Source: JADLHS01 sp049840435 (GTDB lineage Bacteria > Verrucomicrobiota > Verrucomicrobiia > Limisphaerales > JADLHS01). Taken from it: a stretch of DNA of 64,000 nt. The stretch's first letter is position 1; each line of letters begins with the position of its first letter. The notes under the pieces were generated by a model, which was not told where the DNA came from, did no database searches, and saw only the letters and a list, made by a program, of their open reading frames with translations. The stretch spans positions 9,895 to 73,894 of the forward strand of contig JASGKY010000057.1 in assembly GCA_049840435.1 (NCBI GenBank), in the 5' to 3' direction. The translations under genes and the position numbers were made by a program. Positions 1 to 10,523 of this stretch are shown here, piece after piece.

Positions 1-863
1 ATTTTCACTGACTCGCGCATCTCCAGTACGCGAACAAAATAGCGGTCATAAGTGTCGCCGTGATCGCCCAGCGGCACTTTGAATTGGAAGCGATCGTAGA
101 TTCCGTACTTGTCCACCTTACGGAGGTCGTAGTTGACGCCAGCCGCCCGCAGAATCGGTCCGGTCACGCTAGCATTCACCGCGAGTTCGCCGGGCAGCTT
201 TCCAATCCCTTGCGTGCGGGCCATGAGGATTTCATTTCCAGCCAGCAAGGTTTCAAATTCATCAATGAAGCGCGGTGCTTCGGCGACAAACTGCTTCGCC
301 TGCGCCAGCCACCCGGGCGGTAGATCGCAGCGGCAGCCGCCAAAGCGCATGTAGTTACACATCATCCGCGCCCCGGTCAAAGACTCGAACAGGTCTAGGA
401 TCTTCTCGCGCTCCCGGAACGCATACATCAACGGCGTCCCGCTTGCCCCCATGTCTTGCGTGAGAAAACCCGCGAGACACGCGTGGTTTTGCAAACGCGT
501 AAGTTCCGCGGTGATAACACGGATGTATTCCGCCCGCTCCGGCACTTGCAATCCAGCGAGCTTTTCCACCGCGAGCGCGTAAGCCCAGTTGTTCGTTAGC
601 GAACAGAAGTAATCGAGCCGGTCCGTGTACGGCATCGAGGAAAGATATGTCGTCTGCTCGGCAATCTTCTCATGGTTACGATGCAGATAGCCGAACACCG
701 GCTTCAACTTCACCACGCGTTCACCATCCAAAACTACATCCATCCGAAACACGCCATGCGTGGACGGATGATGCGGCCCCATGGCGACTTCCAAGAATTC
801 ACCATCGCCCTCCTTGGGCAGCAACTCAAATTTCTTTGCTGGCAATTCAGCAATGGCGCTCAC
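1..863 (-). CDS. nuoD: NADH-quinone oxidoreductase subunit D (NuoD), partial
   Basis: This is the 49-kDa-type peripheral-arm subunit of respiratory complex I, which helps form the quinone-binding pocket near cluster N2. About 287 codons are present and the C-terminus is cut by the left window edge. The N-terminus carries the family hallmark MGPHHPSTHGVFRM, and the last visible residues include GDTYDRYFVRVLEMRES, which fits mid-protein NuoD. I choose a GTG start at 863 because its G overlaps the nuoC stop codon and a perfect AGGAGG (871-876) sits 7 nt upstream. It is the fourth gene of a nuoA-B-C-D run and is separate from nuoC, whereas some bacteria fuse the two. Identification is firm. Confidence 0.96.
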   Translation of the reverse strand, partial: MSAIAELPAKKFELLPKEGDGEFLEVAMGPHHPSTHGVFRMDVVLDGERVVKLKPVFGYLHRNHEKIAEQTTYLSSMPYTDRLDYFCSLTNNWAYALAVEKLAGLQVPERAEYIRVITAELTRLQNHACLAGFLTQDMGASGTPLMYAFREREKILDLFESLTGARMMCNYMRFGGCRCDLPPGWLAQAKQFVAEAPRFIDEFETLLAGNEILMARTQGIGKLPGELAVNASVTGPILRAAGVNYDLRKVDKYGIYDRFQFKVPLGDHGDTYDRYFVRVLEMRESVK

Positions 864-1495
864 GCTTTCACCTCCTGCGCTTGATGTTGTTTGACCTTCT
901 CCAACACTTCATCGTGCGGAGTCGGCTCATACTCATAGTCGTCGGGCGCAATGTAATCCCGGCGCATCGGGAAATCTTTAAAACCGTCCCACATCAAGAT
1001 GCGCCGTAAATCGGGGTGTCCGTCAAACACTATCCCGAACAGGTCAAACGCTTCCCGTTCCTGAAATTCACAACCACGCCAGACCGGCGTCAACGATGGC
1101 AAATGATTCCCAGCATCGCGATTTTCAGTGCGCAAGCGCAGAATGACCGGCCCGTGCTTCTTCGTCATCGAGTAAAGATGATACACCGCCTCAAGGTAAG
1201 CCGGGCGTTGCGTCTTCTTCACCTCCTCAACTTCCTTCTCCACGCCGTCCACGACTTTCTTGACCTTGATCTTTTCAGTCAGCTCGGCAGCGGGCCAATC
1301 CACGCCGGTCACGTTTGAACAATAATCCAGCTTCAGGTCCGCGTCCTCTCGGAGAAATTTTGCGACCACCAATGCTGCTTCTGAAGCCACCAGCAACGAA
1401 CGCTGCGCTGAGGGCGAATCGTTCGCAATAATTTCCACCTTCGCGCCGGGCATGACGACTTCGATCCTAGCTTTGATTTGTTCCAAGGTTTCCAT
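860..1495 (-). CDS. nuoC: NADH-quinone oxidoreductase subunit C (NuoC)
   Basis: This is the 30-kDa-type peripheral subunit of complex I, 211 residues from the ATG at 1495. The reading frame stays open further upstream, but that extension would lie inside nuoB, so the METLEQIKAR start just after the nuoB stop (1 nt gap) is preferred. Family features visible are the HLYSMTKKHGPVILRLRT strand region and the signature EREAFDLFGIVFDGHPDLRR, followed by LMWDGFKDFPMRRDY. A charged insert (EKIKVKKVVDGVEKEVEEVKK) in the first half is unusual but in frame. Its stop overlaps the nuoD start, so translation is probably coupled. Confidence 0.96.
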   Translation of the reverse strand: METLEQIKARIEVVMPGAKVEIIANDSPSAQRSLLVASEAALVVAKFLREDADLKLDYCSNVTGVDWPAAELTEKIKVKKVVDGVEKEVEEVKKTQRPAYLEAVYHLYSMTKKHGPVILRLRTENRDAGNHLPSLTPVWRGCEFQEREAFDLFGIVFDGHPDLRRILMWDGFKDFPMRRDYIAPDDYEYEPTPHDEVLEKVKQHQAQEVKA

Positions 1496-1496
1496 G

Positions 1497-2111
1497 TCAG
1501 CGGGTAATGACCGGAGCTTTCCAGACGTTTGGATTATTGGGTGGCACAAGATCGTGCTCACCGAATTGCGGCACGGGGAATTCACTCGGCGCATCAGCAT
1601 CAAGGTGACGCGGGCGATTTGCGCCAGTCAACTCCTGCTGCGCGATCTTTTGTTGGAGCGTCATGAACGCGTGCAACAACGCCTCGGGCCGTGGTGGGCA
1701 ACCAGGAATGTGCACATCCACTGGAATGTAACGATCCACCCCTTTGAGCACGTTGTAGCCCTGCTTGAACGGCCCTCCGGAAATCGCGCACGCGCCCATA
1801 GCGATGACGTATTTCGGTTCAGCCATCTGATTATAGAGTCGAACGACTTGCGGGGCCATTTTTTTGGTAACCGTTCCCGCGACAATCATCAGGTCTGCCT
1901 GGCGAGGCGAGGGGCGAAACACTTCTGCCCCGAAGCGCGCGAGGTCATAGCGCGCCATGGAGGCGGCGATCATTTCGATGGCACAACAAGCGAGGCCAAA
2001 CTGCAACGGCCAGACCGAGTTCTGGCGGCCCCAGTTGTAAATACCCTCCAAGGTCGTCGTGAAGACACCCTGCTTCTGCAATTCGTTTTTAAGTCCTTCG
2101 TCCATCTTCAA
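1497..2111 (-). CDS. nuoB: NADH-quinone oxidoreductase subunit B (NuoB)
   Basis: This 204-residue subunit binds the terminal 4Fe-4S cluster N2 of complex I and passes electrons to quinone. The adjacent cysteines of the LACCAIE motif, the later GACAISGG cysteine and the PGCPPRPEALL motif supply the ligands and are all intact. The C-terminal tail after about residue 165 is variable and rich in proline and asparagine. The gene follows nuoA after a 96-nt spacer containing short CTAATC repeats and precedes nuoC by 1 nt. Family assignment is secure. Confidence 0.97.
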   Translation of the reverse strand: MKMDEGLKNELQKQGVFTTTLEGIYNWGRQNSVWPLQFGLACCAIEMIAASMARYDLARFGAEVFRPSPRQADLMIVAGTVTKKMAPQVVRLYNQMAEPKYVIAMGACAISGGPFKQGYNVLKGVDRYIPVDVHIPGCPPRPEALLHAFMTLQQKIAQQELTGANRPRHLDADAPSEFPVPQFGEHDLVPPNNPNVWKAPVITR

Positions 2112-2207
2112 AATTCTAATCTTAAGCCTAATCTTGTTCCGACTCTAATCCCTGTTCCGGTTGCTCGGAAATTAAGATTGAGAACTAGATACGATTAAGA
2201 GGAAACA
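2112..2207 (-). repeat. nuoA-nuoB spacer with CTAATC repeats and an inverted repeat
   Basis: This spacer carries three CTAATC copies (about 2115, 2128 and 2145). It also carries an imperfect inverted repeat: the left arm at 2114-2125 (TTCTAATCTTAA) pairs with the right arm at 2172-2184, with a single bulged base. It lies inside the nuo transcript and could form an RNA stem that affects processing or relative expression. I cannot assign a function. Confidence 0.35.
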
Positions 2208-2603
2208 TCACCGCCACGTCAGAACGCCTTTTTTCCACGCCCAGACCAGTCCAGCCACGAGCAAGAACAGGAATACCATCAGCGAAAGGAATGCCCCAGC
2301 GCCGAGTCCTGTAAACGCTACCGCAAACGGCAACAGAAAGATTGTTTCCACGTCAAAGATCAGGAAGATGATGGCGTAGAGGTAATATTCGGATTTGAAC
2401 TGCACCCACGCATCGCCTTTGGATTCAAGGCCGCACTCATAGGTGGCGTTTTTGTCTGGGCCGGGTTTGCGCGGGGAGAAAAAATGCGCCCAGAGCCGGG
2501 CCAACAAGAGGGGCGTGAAGGCAAACGCCGCAGCGGCGATCATCAGCACGACAATCAGCAGGTAGGGACTATATTCAACGGCCGCAATCCTGTTGGCATC
2601 CAT
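2208..2603 (-). CDS. nuoA: NADH-quinone oxidoreductase subunit A (NuoA)
   Basis: This is a small membrane subunit of complex I, 131 residues from the ATG at 2603; a TTG six codons upstream is also in frame. Three hydrophobic segments are visible, at about residues 8-33, 75-97 and 102-122. The family signature YECGLES lies in the loop after the first helix, followed by FKSEYYLYAIIFLIFDVET, which includes the conserved acidic residues of the second helix. It is the first gene of the nuo run here, so the operon promoter should lie in 2604-2775, shared divergently with the CotH gene. Confidence 0.95.
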   Translation of the reverse strand: MDANRIAAVEYSPYLLIVVLMIAAAAFAFTPLLLARLWAHFFSPRKPGPDKNATYECGLESKGDAWVQFKSEYYLYAIIFLIFDVETIFLLPFAVAFTGLGAGAFLSLMVFLFLLVAGLVWAWKKGVLTWR

Positions 2604-2611
2604 CGCGTAAA

Positions 2612-2640
2612 ACCGTACCAAGCGGCGTGCAACGAGTCAA
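2612..2640 (-). promoter_or_regulatory. possible sigma-70-type promoter for nuoA
   Basis: On the minus strand a TTGACT hexamer (2635-2640) is followed after 17 nt by TACGGT (2612-2617). The -35 box is good and the spacing ideal, but the -10 box is weak, and the implied transcript start would fall almost on the nuoA ATG. I regard it as tentative. Confidence 0.3.
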
Positions 2641-2775
2641 GGTAACGAACCAGCCAGGAGCAAATCAGAACTTGGAACAATGAGTGTCAGCAAAACTGAC
2701 GACAAAGATATTCCCCGCCGGTCGACGTAATTGCGGTATTCTCTGACGCTCCACCATGCGAACCAATTCGTGCTG

Positions 2776-5700
2776 ATGATATTTGTTCACTGTCGCTCTC
2801 AGGGATGGTTGTCACTTTCACTGGCAGTGCTCGCGAGCTTGACGAGCGGGGAATCGGCCCGGGCCGACCAAACCATCTACACCGACTCGATCCAGAATGG
2901 CTGGCAGGACTGGAGTTGGGCGACGCATAACATCAACAACACCACGCCCACCCATACGGGGTCGCGTTCCATCAGTGTGAATGCCGATGCGTGGACGGCG
3001 GTTTCGTTCTGGCACAGCGCCCAAACTGCCAGCGCCTTCACCAGTTTCTCGTTCTGGATTCACGGCGGCACTAGCGGCGGTCAGAGCCTGCAACTCTATG
3101 CGGAAACCGCGAACGGAACACTACCCGGTGTCGCCCTGCCCGCCCCAGTAGCGAATACGTGGCAGCAAATCACGATTCCGCTCGCCAGCCTCGGACTGGC
3201 TGGGGCAACCAACATGACCCGATTCAGTATCCAGAACGCCTCAGGCAATACCTTGCCAATATTTTATCTGGATGATGTCAGCCTCATTTCTGACAGCACC
3301 CCACCGGTCGTACAAAGCTTCAGTCCGCCAGCGGGCACAGTTTCGGCGCTGACCAACCTCAGTGTGATTTTTTCAGAAACCGTCACCGGCGTCGGCGCGT
3401 CCGACCTGCGGATCAATGGCAATCCCGCCCTCACCATGAGCGGCAGTGGTTCGAATTATACATTTACGTTCGCACAACCTCCCGAAGGCGTGGTCAACAT
3501 CACTTGGGCCACCGGGCACGGCATCACCGATCTGAGTTTGCCAGCCAATGCATTTAACGCCACCGGTCCAGGTGCGACGTGGCAATACACAATGCTGGAT
3601 AGCATTCCACCCACAATCGCCACGTTGTACCCGAGTGGCGGAGCAACGATCGCAACACTTGGTCAGATCGAGGTGACCTTCAGCGAAACCGTGCTCGGCG
3701 TACAGGCCGCCGACCTGCTCATCAACGGAGCACCGGCCACAAACGTCATCAAGCTTGTGGGACAACCATATATCTTCCAGTTCCCACCACCACCCACGGG
3801 AGCTGTTTTCGTGGCATGGGCGACCAACCACGGGATCACCGATGGCGCCGCAGCCGCGAATGGTTTTACAGGTGGCGCGTGGAATTACACGCTGAATCCG
3901 AACCTCACGCTCCCGGACTTGGTCATCAATGAGATTCTTTGCGCCAACGTAAAAACGAACGGCCTGGCTGACGAGGACGGCGCACAGGAGGACTGGATTG
4001 AAATCTACAATCGCGGCACCCAGCCGGTAACCTTGGCCAACTGGTCGTTGAGCGATGATCCCGCCCTGCCCGGCTTATGGACTTTCCCGGCACGCACTCT
4101 GAACCCAGGCCAATACCTCATCGTGTTCGCCTCGGGCAAAGATCGGCGGCCAACCAGCACCAGTAGTAACCTCCACACCAATTTCAAACTGGCGAACAGC
4201 GGAGAAACTCTCGGGTTATATTCTACTGACTCACCACGCCAGCTTGTCAGCGGGTTCAATCCCTATCCAGAACAGCGTAATGACACCTCCTACGGTTTGG
4301 ATTTGCTGGGTGCACTCCGCTACTTCGCCACGCCAACACCGGGTGCAGCCAATGGCATGAGCACCACCCTCGGAATCGTCGACCCCGTCCACGTCAATGC
4401 CCAGCGCGGCCATTACACTTCGCCGTTCACACTGACGGCCTCATGTCCGACTCCCGGCGCGGTGTTGCGCTACACAACAGACGGAGCCGAGCCAACCGCC
4501 AACAGCGCCGTGTTTCTCGGCTCGTTGCAGATTACGAACACCACGCTGTTTCGCATTGCGGCATTCAAGACCAATTATCTGCCAGCGCAATGTGTCACGC
4601 GCAGTTACCTTTTCAACTTGCCGGCAGCCTTCCGCTCGTTACCCGTCATTTCCATCGTCACCGCCAGCAACAACCTTTGGGGGCCGAACGGCATCATGGG
4701 TTTTGGCCAAGGCTATCGGAATATTGAGCAGCATGGATCGGCTTGGGAAAAACCCATTTCCCTCGAATGGATCAAGCCGACGGACGATTCCGGCTTTCAG
4801 GTGGATTGCGGCATCCGCATTCAAGGGAGCGACTACAATCGCGACAACTCGAATGAGAACAGCAAATTCTCCTTCCGCATCTATTTCCGCAGCGACTACG
4901 GTCCGGGGCGGCTCAACTATCCGTTGTTTGCAAACACCAGCGTGGAAAGTTTTGACGGCCTCGTGTTGCGCGCCGGATTCAATGAACAGGAAAATCCATT
5001 CATCCGCGACGAACTCCATCGCCGTCTATCGGCGGACATGGGGCAGCTCGCCGCCCACGGCAACATGGCTATCGTGCTGCTCAACGGAAATTACTATACC
5101 AATACCAGCGCACCGCAGCTTCTGCCGGTTTACAATCCCACGGAACGCGTCCACGCGGAATTCTTCCAAGAATACCTCGGGGGCAGCGACGCGTGGGATG
5201 TCGTGAAGCCTCCATGGCAGGAAGGCGGCGGCGCGGTGGACGGCACGTTCGCCAACATGCAGGCTTTGGTGGACTACGTTTACTACACCGCCGATGTCAC
5301 CCAATCCACCGACTACAACACCATCAGTGCATGGCTGGACTTGACCAACTTCGTGGATTACCTCGTGCTCAACACGTATGCCGGCATGGGGGATTGGCCG
5401 GCCAATAACTGGCGCGCTGGCCGCGATCAAGCCGGTGGCCCTTGGCGCTTCGTGCTCTGGGACGCCGAGTGGGGCATGGGAATTTACGGTCGTTCGCCCA
5501 CTGGCATCAACAACTTCACCGATACGGGTGCCGGCCTCAGGCAACGACGGCGCAGAAATCGCCCGCCTGTATCGCCGCTTGAAGAACAGCGCCGAGTTCC
5601 GCTTGCTCTGGGCCGATCGGGTGCAAAAACATTTCTTCAATGGCGGTGCCTTGACCGGGGCAAGCATCACCAATCGCTTCCGCGAACTGGAAACCGAACT

Positions 5701-8700
5701 CGCGCCGATCATTCCCAGCATGAACTCCAGCATCCTTCAATGGGTTCGTGACCGCTGGCCGACTTATCTGAGTCAGATGAACTCAGAAGGATTGCAATCG
5801 TCAGTTGCAGCCCCAAGTTTCAACCAGCACGGCGGCCGCGTTGCCCCAGGTTTCAACCTTACCATCGCCGCGCCAGCGGGCACGATTTACTACACCACTA
5901 ATGGCAGTGATCCGCGCGTGGCATTCACCGGCACGGTGTCGCCATCGGCACAGACGTACTCCAGCACGATTCCTCTAAACAATACCGTCGGCATCCGCGC
6001 CCGCGCGCTAAACGGCGGTGTCTGGAGCGCGCTCACCGAAGCAACATTCACCGTCGGCTCGCTCGGCATCCCGCTCCGCATCACTGAGATCATGTATAAC
6101 CCGAGCGGCGGTTCGCTCTATGAGTTTATCGAACTGCAAAACACGTCGCCGGTGGCCGTAAACTTGAGCGGCATGTATTTCGACGGCATCACGTTTAGCT
6201 TCCCCGAGGGCATCTCGCTCGCCGGGGGCGCACGAATCGTCTTCGGCGCAAACACCGACACCAACGCGTGGAAGACGCTTTATGCTGGTGTGATGCCCGG
6301 CGGCTGGTTCAGCGGCAGCCTGAACAACGCGGGTGAACGCCTTTCCCTGTTCGACAAGGGTGGCAACCTCATCACCTCCGTGGATTATTCGGACGGGGGT
6401 GGCTGGCCGAAAGCCGCCGATGGTAGCGGTCGGTCGTTGGAAGTCGTGAATGCCAACGGCGATCCCGATGCTCCGGCAAACTGGCAAGCCAGCGCCGCCA
6501 ACAACGGCACTCCCGGCACGGCGAACTCCGCCCCTCCCACCCAACTGATCCAGCTCAACGAACTCATGGCCGAGAATGTCAGCGCTGTAAACAACGGCGG
6601 CACGTTCCCGGACTGGATCGAACTGCGCAATCCCGGGGTAAGCAGTGTGAATCTCACCGGCTGGAGTCTCAGCGATGACGGCGACGCGCGGAAATTTGTC
6701 TTCCCCGCGACCTCCATTCCAGCGGGCGGTTATCTTACGGTTTGGTGTGATGCCACCACTAACACCACCCCAGGTTTGCACACGGGCTTCAGTCTCGACA
6801 AGGATGGCGAAACCGTTTCGCTCTACGACGCGAACACCAATTGCATCGACGCGCTGACGTACGGCCTGCAACTCGCAGACTATTCGGTTGGCCGAATCAA
6901 CGGCAACTGGACGCTCACTACGCCGACCACTAACGCCGCCAACGTCGCTGCAACACTTGCAGCCGCCAGCAACCTCGCCCTCAACGAGTGGCTCGCCAAC
7001 CCCACGCCCGGCACACCCGATTGGATCGAGCTTTACAACAAATCCTCCACCGCGCCTGTCGCACTACAGGGCGTTTACCTGGTCACGAGCAATGCCATAC
7101 ACCGGATCACGTCGCTCTCGTTTATCGCTCCACTCAGTTACGTGCAGCTGTTCGCCGACGAAGGCGTCGGGCCAGATCACCTCGATTTCAAACTCTCCGC
7201 CAGCGGAGAAACACTCACTCTCGCAGATTCCACCGGAGGCGCGATTCAATCCATCTCGTTTGGCACGCAGACCGAAGGGGTCTCGCAAGGCCGTTGGCCA
7301 AATGGCACTGGCAACACCACCAACTTCATCGGCACCGTCAGCCCCAAAGCCGAAAATTATCTCGCCACATGGACCGGCCCAATCGTCAATGAAGTCCTGG
7401 CGCGCAATCGCAGTGTCACCGTCGGCACACAGATTGTGGATTTCGTCGAGCTGCGTAATCCCAACGGTAGCACTTTCAACCTCGGCGGCCTGAGCCTCAG
7501 CGTAAATTCCGCCCAAGCCGGTGAATTCACCTTTCCGTCCGGCACGACTATCGCCGCGAATGGCCATCTGACGATCAAGTGCGACGGCGCATCGCCCGCC
7601 AACACGAATGCGGGCGCATTCAACCTCGGCGAATCACTCGACGGTGAAAGCGGCGGCGTCTATCTGTTCAACACAAATGGCCAGGTCGTGAGCTTCGTCG
7701 AATACGGCCCGCAGGTGGACGACTTGCCTATCGGCCTGAGCAGCGGTCAATGGCAGTTGCTGAGCGCCGCAACTCCCGGCGCGGTCAATGCCACCGCCGC
7801 CATTCTCGGTACAAACTCCGCTTTACGGCTCAATGAATGGATGCCCGATCCGGCCCAGGGCGACGATTGGTTTGAGTTGTTCAATCGGACGAATCGTCCG
7901 GTGGATTTGAGTTCCATCTCGCTGACGGACGAGCCGTCCCTCGCCGGCCGCGACAAGTTCCGACCAGCCATACTGAGTTTCATCGGCCCAAATGGCTTCG
8001 TAAAATGGATTGCGGACAACAACGCTGGCGACGGACACAATCACGTCAACTTTGCCCTTGATGACGCCGGCGAATCGTTGCTGCTTTACGGCGTCGTAAA
8101 CGGTACGAACTTCACGCTGATTGATACGTTGGGCTTCAGCGCACAGACCAATGGCGTTTCCAGTGGTCGCTTCCGCGATGGTACGATAAACATTCTCGCG
8201 TTTCCCGGCACGGCTTCGCCAGGTTTCAGCAATTATCGGCCGCTTCCCTCCATCGTCATCAGCGAAGTGCTTGCCCACACCGATCCACCATTGGAAGACG
8301 CCATCGAACTTTACAACCCGACCGCAGCACCTGTGAGCATCAACGGCTGGTATTTGAGCAACTCAAAAGACAGCCTGCGCAAATATCAGATCACCAACGC
8401 CGCGCCGATTCCCGCCGGCGGCTATGCGGTGCTTTACGAGTATCAATTCAACAACGGCACAACCAACGCCTTCACCTTCAAGGCTGCCTATAACGATGAA
8501 GTCTGGCTGACCGCCATAACCAACAGTGTCGAGACCGGCGAACGCGCCACCGTCGAGTTCGGCGCGTCCTTCAACAGCGTCTCATTCGGGCGTGTGCCAA
8601 CCAGCCAAGGTGTGGATTTCTGGCCGCTCACCACACGAACGTTTGGAATGGATAACCCGGCGACACTCGCGCAGTTCCGCACAGGCAGCGGGCTGAGCAA

Positions 8701-9664
8701 CGCCACGCCTGTCATCGGCCCAATTGTCATCAACGAGATTCTGTATCACCCGCCCGGCGGCACGAACGGCAGCGAGGCTTTCGTCGAACTGCATAACAAT
8801 ACATTGATCGCGGCGCCGCTTTATGATCCCGCTTATCCGACGAATCGCTGGAAGCTCGGCGGCGGAATTGAATTCTCCTTCCCCGCTGGGGTCAGCCTCG
8901 CCGCCAACGCAGACTTGCTCGTCGTGGATTTCAACCCAACCAACACCGCCGCGTTGAACGCGTTCCGCACGCGTTATGGCATCAGCGGCAGCGTCGCGAT
9001 TTACGGCCCGTTTTCCGGGTCGCTCGCCAACGATGGCGATAGCGTGGAGTTGTACCGACCAGACGTGCCGCAACCCATTACTGCTCCAGATGCAGGCTTC
9101 GTTCCTTATGTGATCGCGGATCGCGTCAACTACACCGACACCGCCCCGTGGCCAAGCGGCGCGGTTGACGGAGGTGGATTGTCACTGCAACGTCGCGCGG
9201 TAAATCTTTACGGCAATGAACCGCTGAACTGGGTCGCCGCCTCCCCGACGCCCGGCGCTAACAATGGCACGACTTCGCCCGACAATGATGCAGACGGCAT
9301 TCCCGATGCGGCTGAAGATCTGATGGGCTTGGACCGCAACAATCCGCTCGACGCTGCATTGGATAACGACTTCGATGGTCAGACGAATTTGGAAGAATAC
9401 CTCGCGGGCACGGATCACCAAAATGCGAGCAGCAATCTGAAGTTCACTCAGATCACCATCGGCGCAAATGTGACACTGACATTCTATGCGGTCGCCGACC
9501 ACTCCTATTCGGTGCTCTACAAGAACACGCTGGCGGAAACGGAGTGGTCCAAACTCACCGACGTTGCGGTTAGCCCTACAAATGGTTTAAAGACTGTAAC
9601 CGACGCACTGGGCGGTTCGTTCGGAAGATTTTATCAGTTGGTCACACCGGCTTTAACGCCATAA
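2776..9664 (+). CDS. giant secreted CotH-domain/lamin-tail-domain protein (one frameshift)
   Basis: This is read as one gene of about 2,295 residues with a one-base shift near 5533-5540, where an extra G in GG is the simplest repair. The ATG at 2776 gives a signal peptide ending SARA; an upstream TTG at 2731 is also in frame. Domains in order (nucleotides): a beta-sandwich, carbohydrate-binding-like region (2870-3290); two Big_5-like Ig domains (3295-3890); a lamin-tail domain (3900-4350); a chitobiase-C-like repeat (4375-4610); a CotH kinase-like domain (4620-5780); a second chitobiase-like repeat (5830-6060); seven more lamin-tail domains, each opening with an INE/SE/NE strand and a D/EWIEL-like strand (6070-9270); a calcium-binding DNDADGIPDAAED segment (9285-9420); and a C-terminal beta domain. 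CotH proteins can phosphorylate extracellular proteins, but substrate and role here are unknown. It is probably secreted or cell-surface. The neighbouring nuo operon is divergent. Confidence 0.82.
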
Positions 9665-9699
9665 AGAGTACGCCGGGGAAAGCGTCGCCAATTCACCAG

Positions 9700-9969
9700 T
9701 CAGTTCTGCCGCGAGTCTCCGCGCTTCAAGCCAACTTCGTGGGCGATGTCATCAAACTCTTCGCGGCTGACTTCTTCGAGTTGTTTGCCACGAGCTTTGA
9801 GCTTCTCATTGATCTTGATGGCCTTTTCGGTCATCTGCTCGTGGGTGTCTTTGGAGCCGCCAACGAGGGCGAAGTTCGGCCCTTTGGTCACACGCTTGTG
9901 ACCATCCGAATCCAGTCCGACTCCCAACAATACTGCTTTGCGTTTGGAGTTTTTGCCGTTGTTCGCCAT
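9700..9969 (-). CDS. conserved-looking small hypothetical protein
   Basis: This 89-residue, charged, soluble protein has no signal peptide or membrane segment. It contains a central LVGGSKDTHEQMTEKA stretch followed by a lysine-rich amphipathic helix and an acidic EEVSREEFDDIAHEVGL helix. I do not recognise a named family. Codon use resembles its neighbours, and the reading frame sits cleanly between the convergent CotH gene and the HU gene on the same strand. The HU terminator at 10024-10056 separates it from HU, so it probably has its own promoter. Confidence 0.6.
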   Translation of the reverse strand: MANNGKNSKRKAVLLGVGLDSDGHKRVTKGPNFALVGGSKDTHEQMTEKAIKINEKLKARGKQLEEVSREEFDDIAHEVGLKRGDSRQN

Positions 9970-10023
9970 GCGGGCAAGCTAGAGGCCTTCTCAAAGTCGG
10001 TCAAGCCGCGCCAACCTCACCAA

Positions 10024-10056
10024 TAAAAAAAGCCCCCTGCCATCGCAGAGGGCCTT
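10024..10056 (-). terminator. rho-independent terminator of the HU gene
   Basis: The minus-strand transcript would form a GCCCTCTGC / GCAGGGGGC stem with a GATG loop followed by seven U residues. It lies 19-50 nt after the HU stop codon. The T tract is only present in this orientation. Confidence 0.88.
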
Positions 10057-10074
10057 TATCTAAATCAACAAGGA

Positions 10075-10362
10075 TTACTTGCTGCCGAGGATCGCGTCCT
10101 TGCAGGCCTTCGCGACGCGGAACTTCACGACGCGCTTGGCCGGAATCTGGATCTGCTCGCCAGTGGCCGGATTACGACCGATGCGGGCCTTGCGGTTCAC
10201 CAATACGAGCTTGCCGATGCCAGGCAGGGTGAAAGTGTTCTTCGCGTTCTTGTACACGAGCGCGGCGATGATCTCCAGGATCTCAGCAGCTTGCTTCTTC
10301 TTGAGGCCGGCCTTATCAGCGATTTCGGCGGCAACTTGGGACTTGGACAATGCTTTTGCCAT
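10075..10362 (-). CDS. HU-family DNA-binding protein
   Basis: This is a 95-residue nucleoid protein of the HU/IHF family, which binds and bends DNA as a dimer. The N-terminal helical part (MAKALSKSQVAAEIAD) carries the dimer interface. The family signature for the DNA-clasping arms, GKLVLVNRKARIGRNPATGE, covers about residues 49-68, including the conserved arm proline in RNPATGE, and continues into IPAKRVVKFR. Length and motifs are typical. It is monocistronic, with a strong terminator downstream and a candidate promoter about 60 nt upstream. Whether it is a true HU or an IHF-like paralog cannot be told from sequence alone. Confidence 0.95.
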   Translation of the reverse strand: MAKALSKSQVAAEIADKAGLKKKQAAEILEIIAALVYKNAKNTFTLPGIGKLVLVNRKARIGRNPATGEQIQIPAKRVVKFRVAKACKDAILGSK

Positions 10363-10420
10363 ATAATTCTGTGTGTTTAATTTTGGTTTAGTTGTGTGCT
10401 AAAGTCACTCGACTTGCAGC

Positions 10421-10450
10421 GAATAAAAGGGTTTCAACGAAAGCGTGCAA
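10421..10450 (-). promoter_or_regulatory. possible promoter of the HU gene
   Basis: On the minus strand TTGCAC (10445-10450) and TTATTC (10421-10426) are separated by 18 nt. They lie about 60 nt upstream of the HU start in an AT-rich leader. Box matches are moderate. Confidence 0.4.
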
Positions 10451-10523
10451 GGATATTTTGCAAATATTTCCTGTAAACAATGGGTTTTTTGCTCGCCTTG
10501 CGAGGCTCGCCTCCATCACTGCT

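Noticed and set aside
1452..2198. 248-codon plus-strand frame opposite nuoB and nuoC
   Set aside because: It is antisense to two well-conserved nuo genes and has a histidine/arginine-rich, non-protein-like composition.
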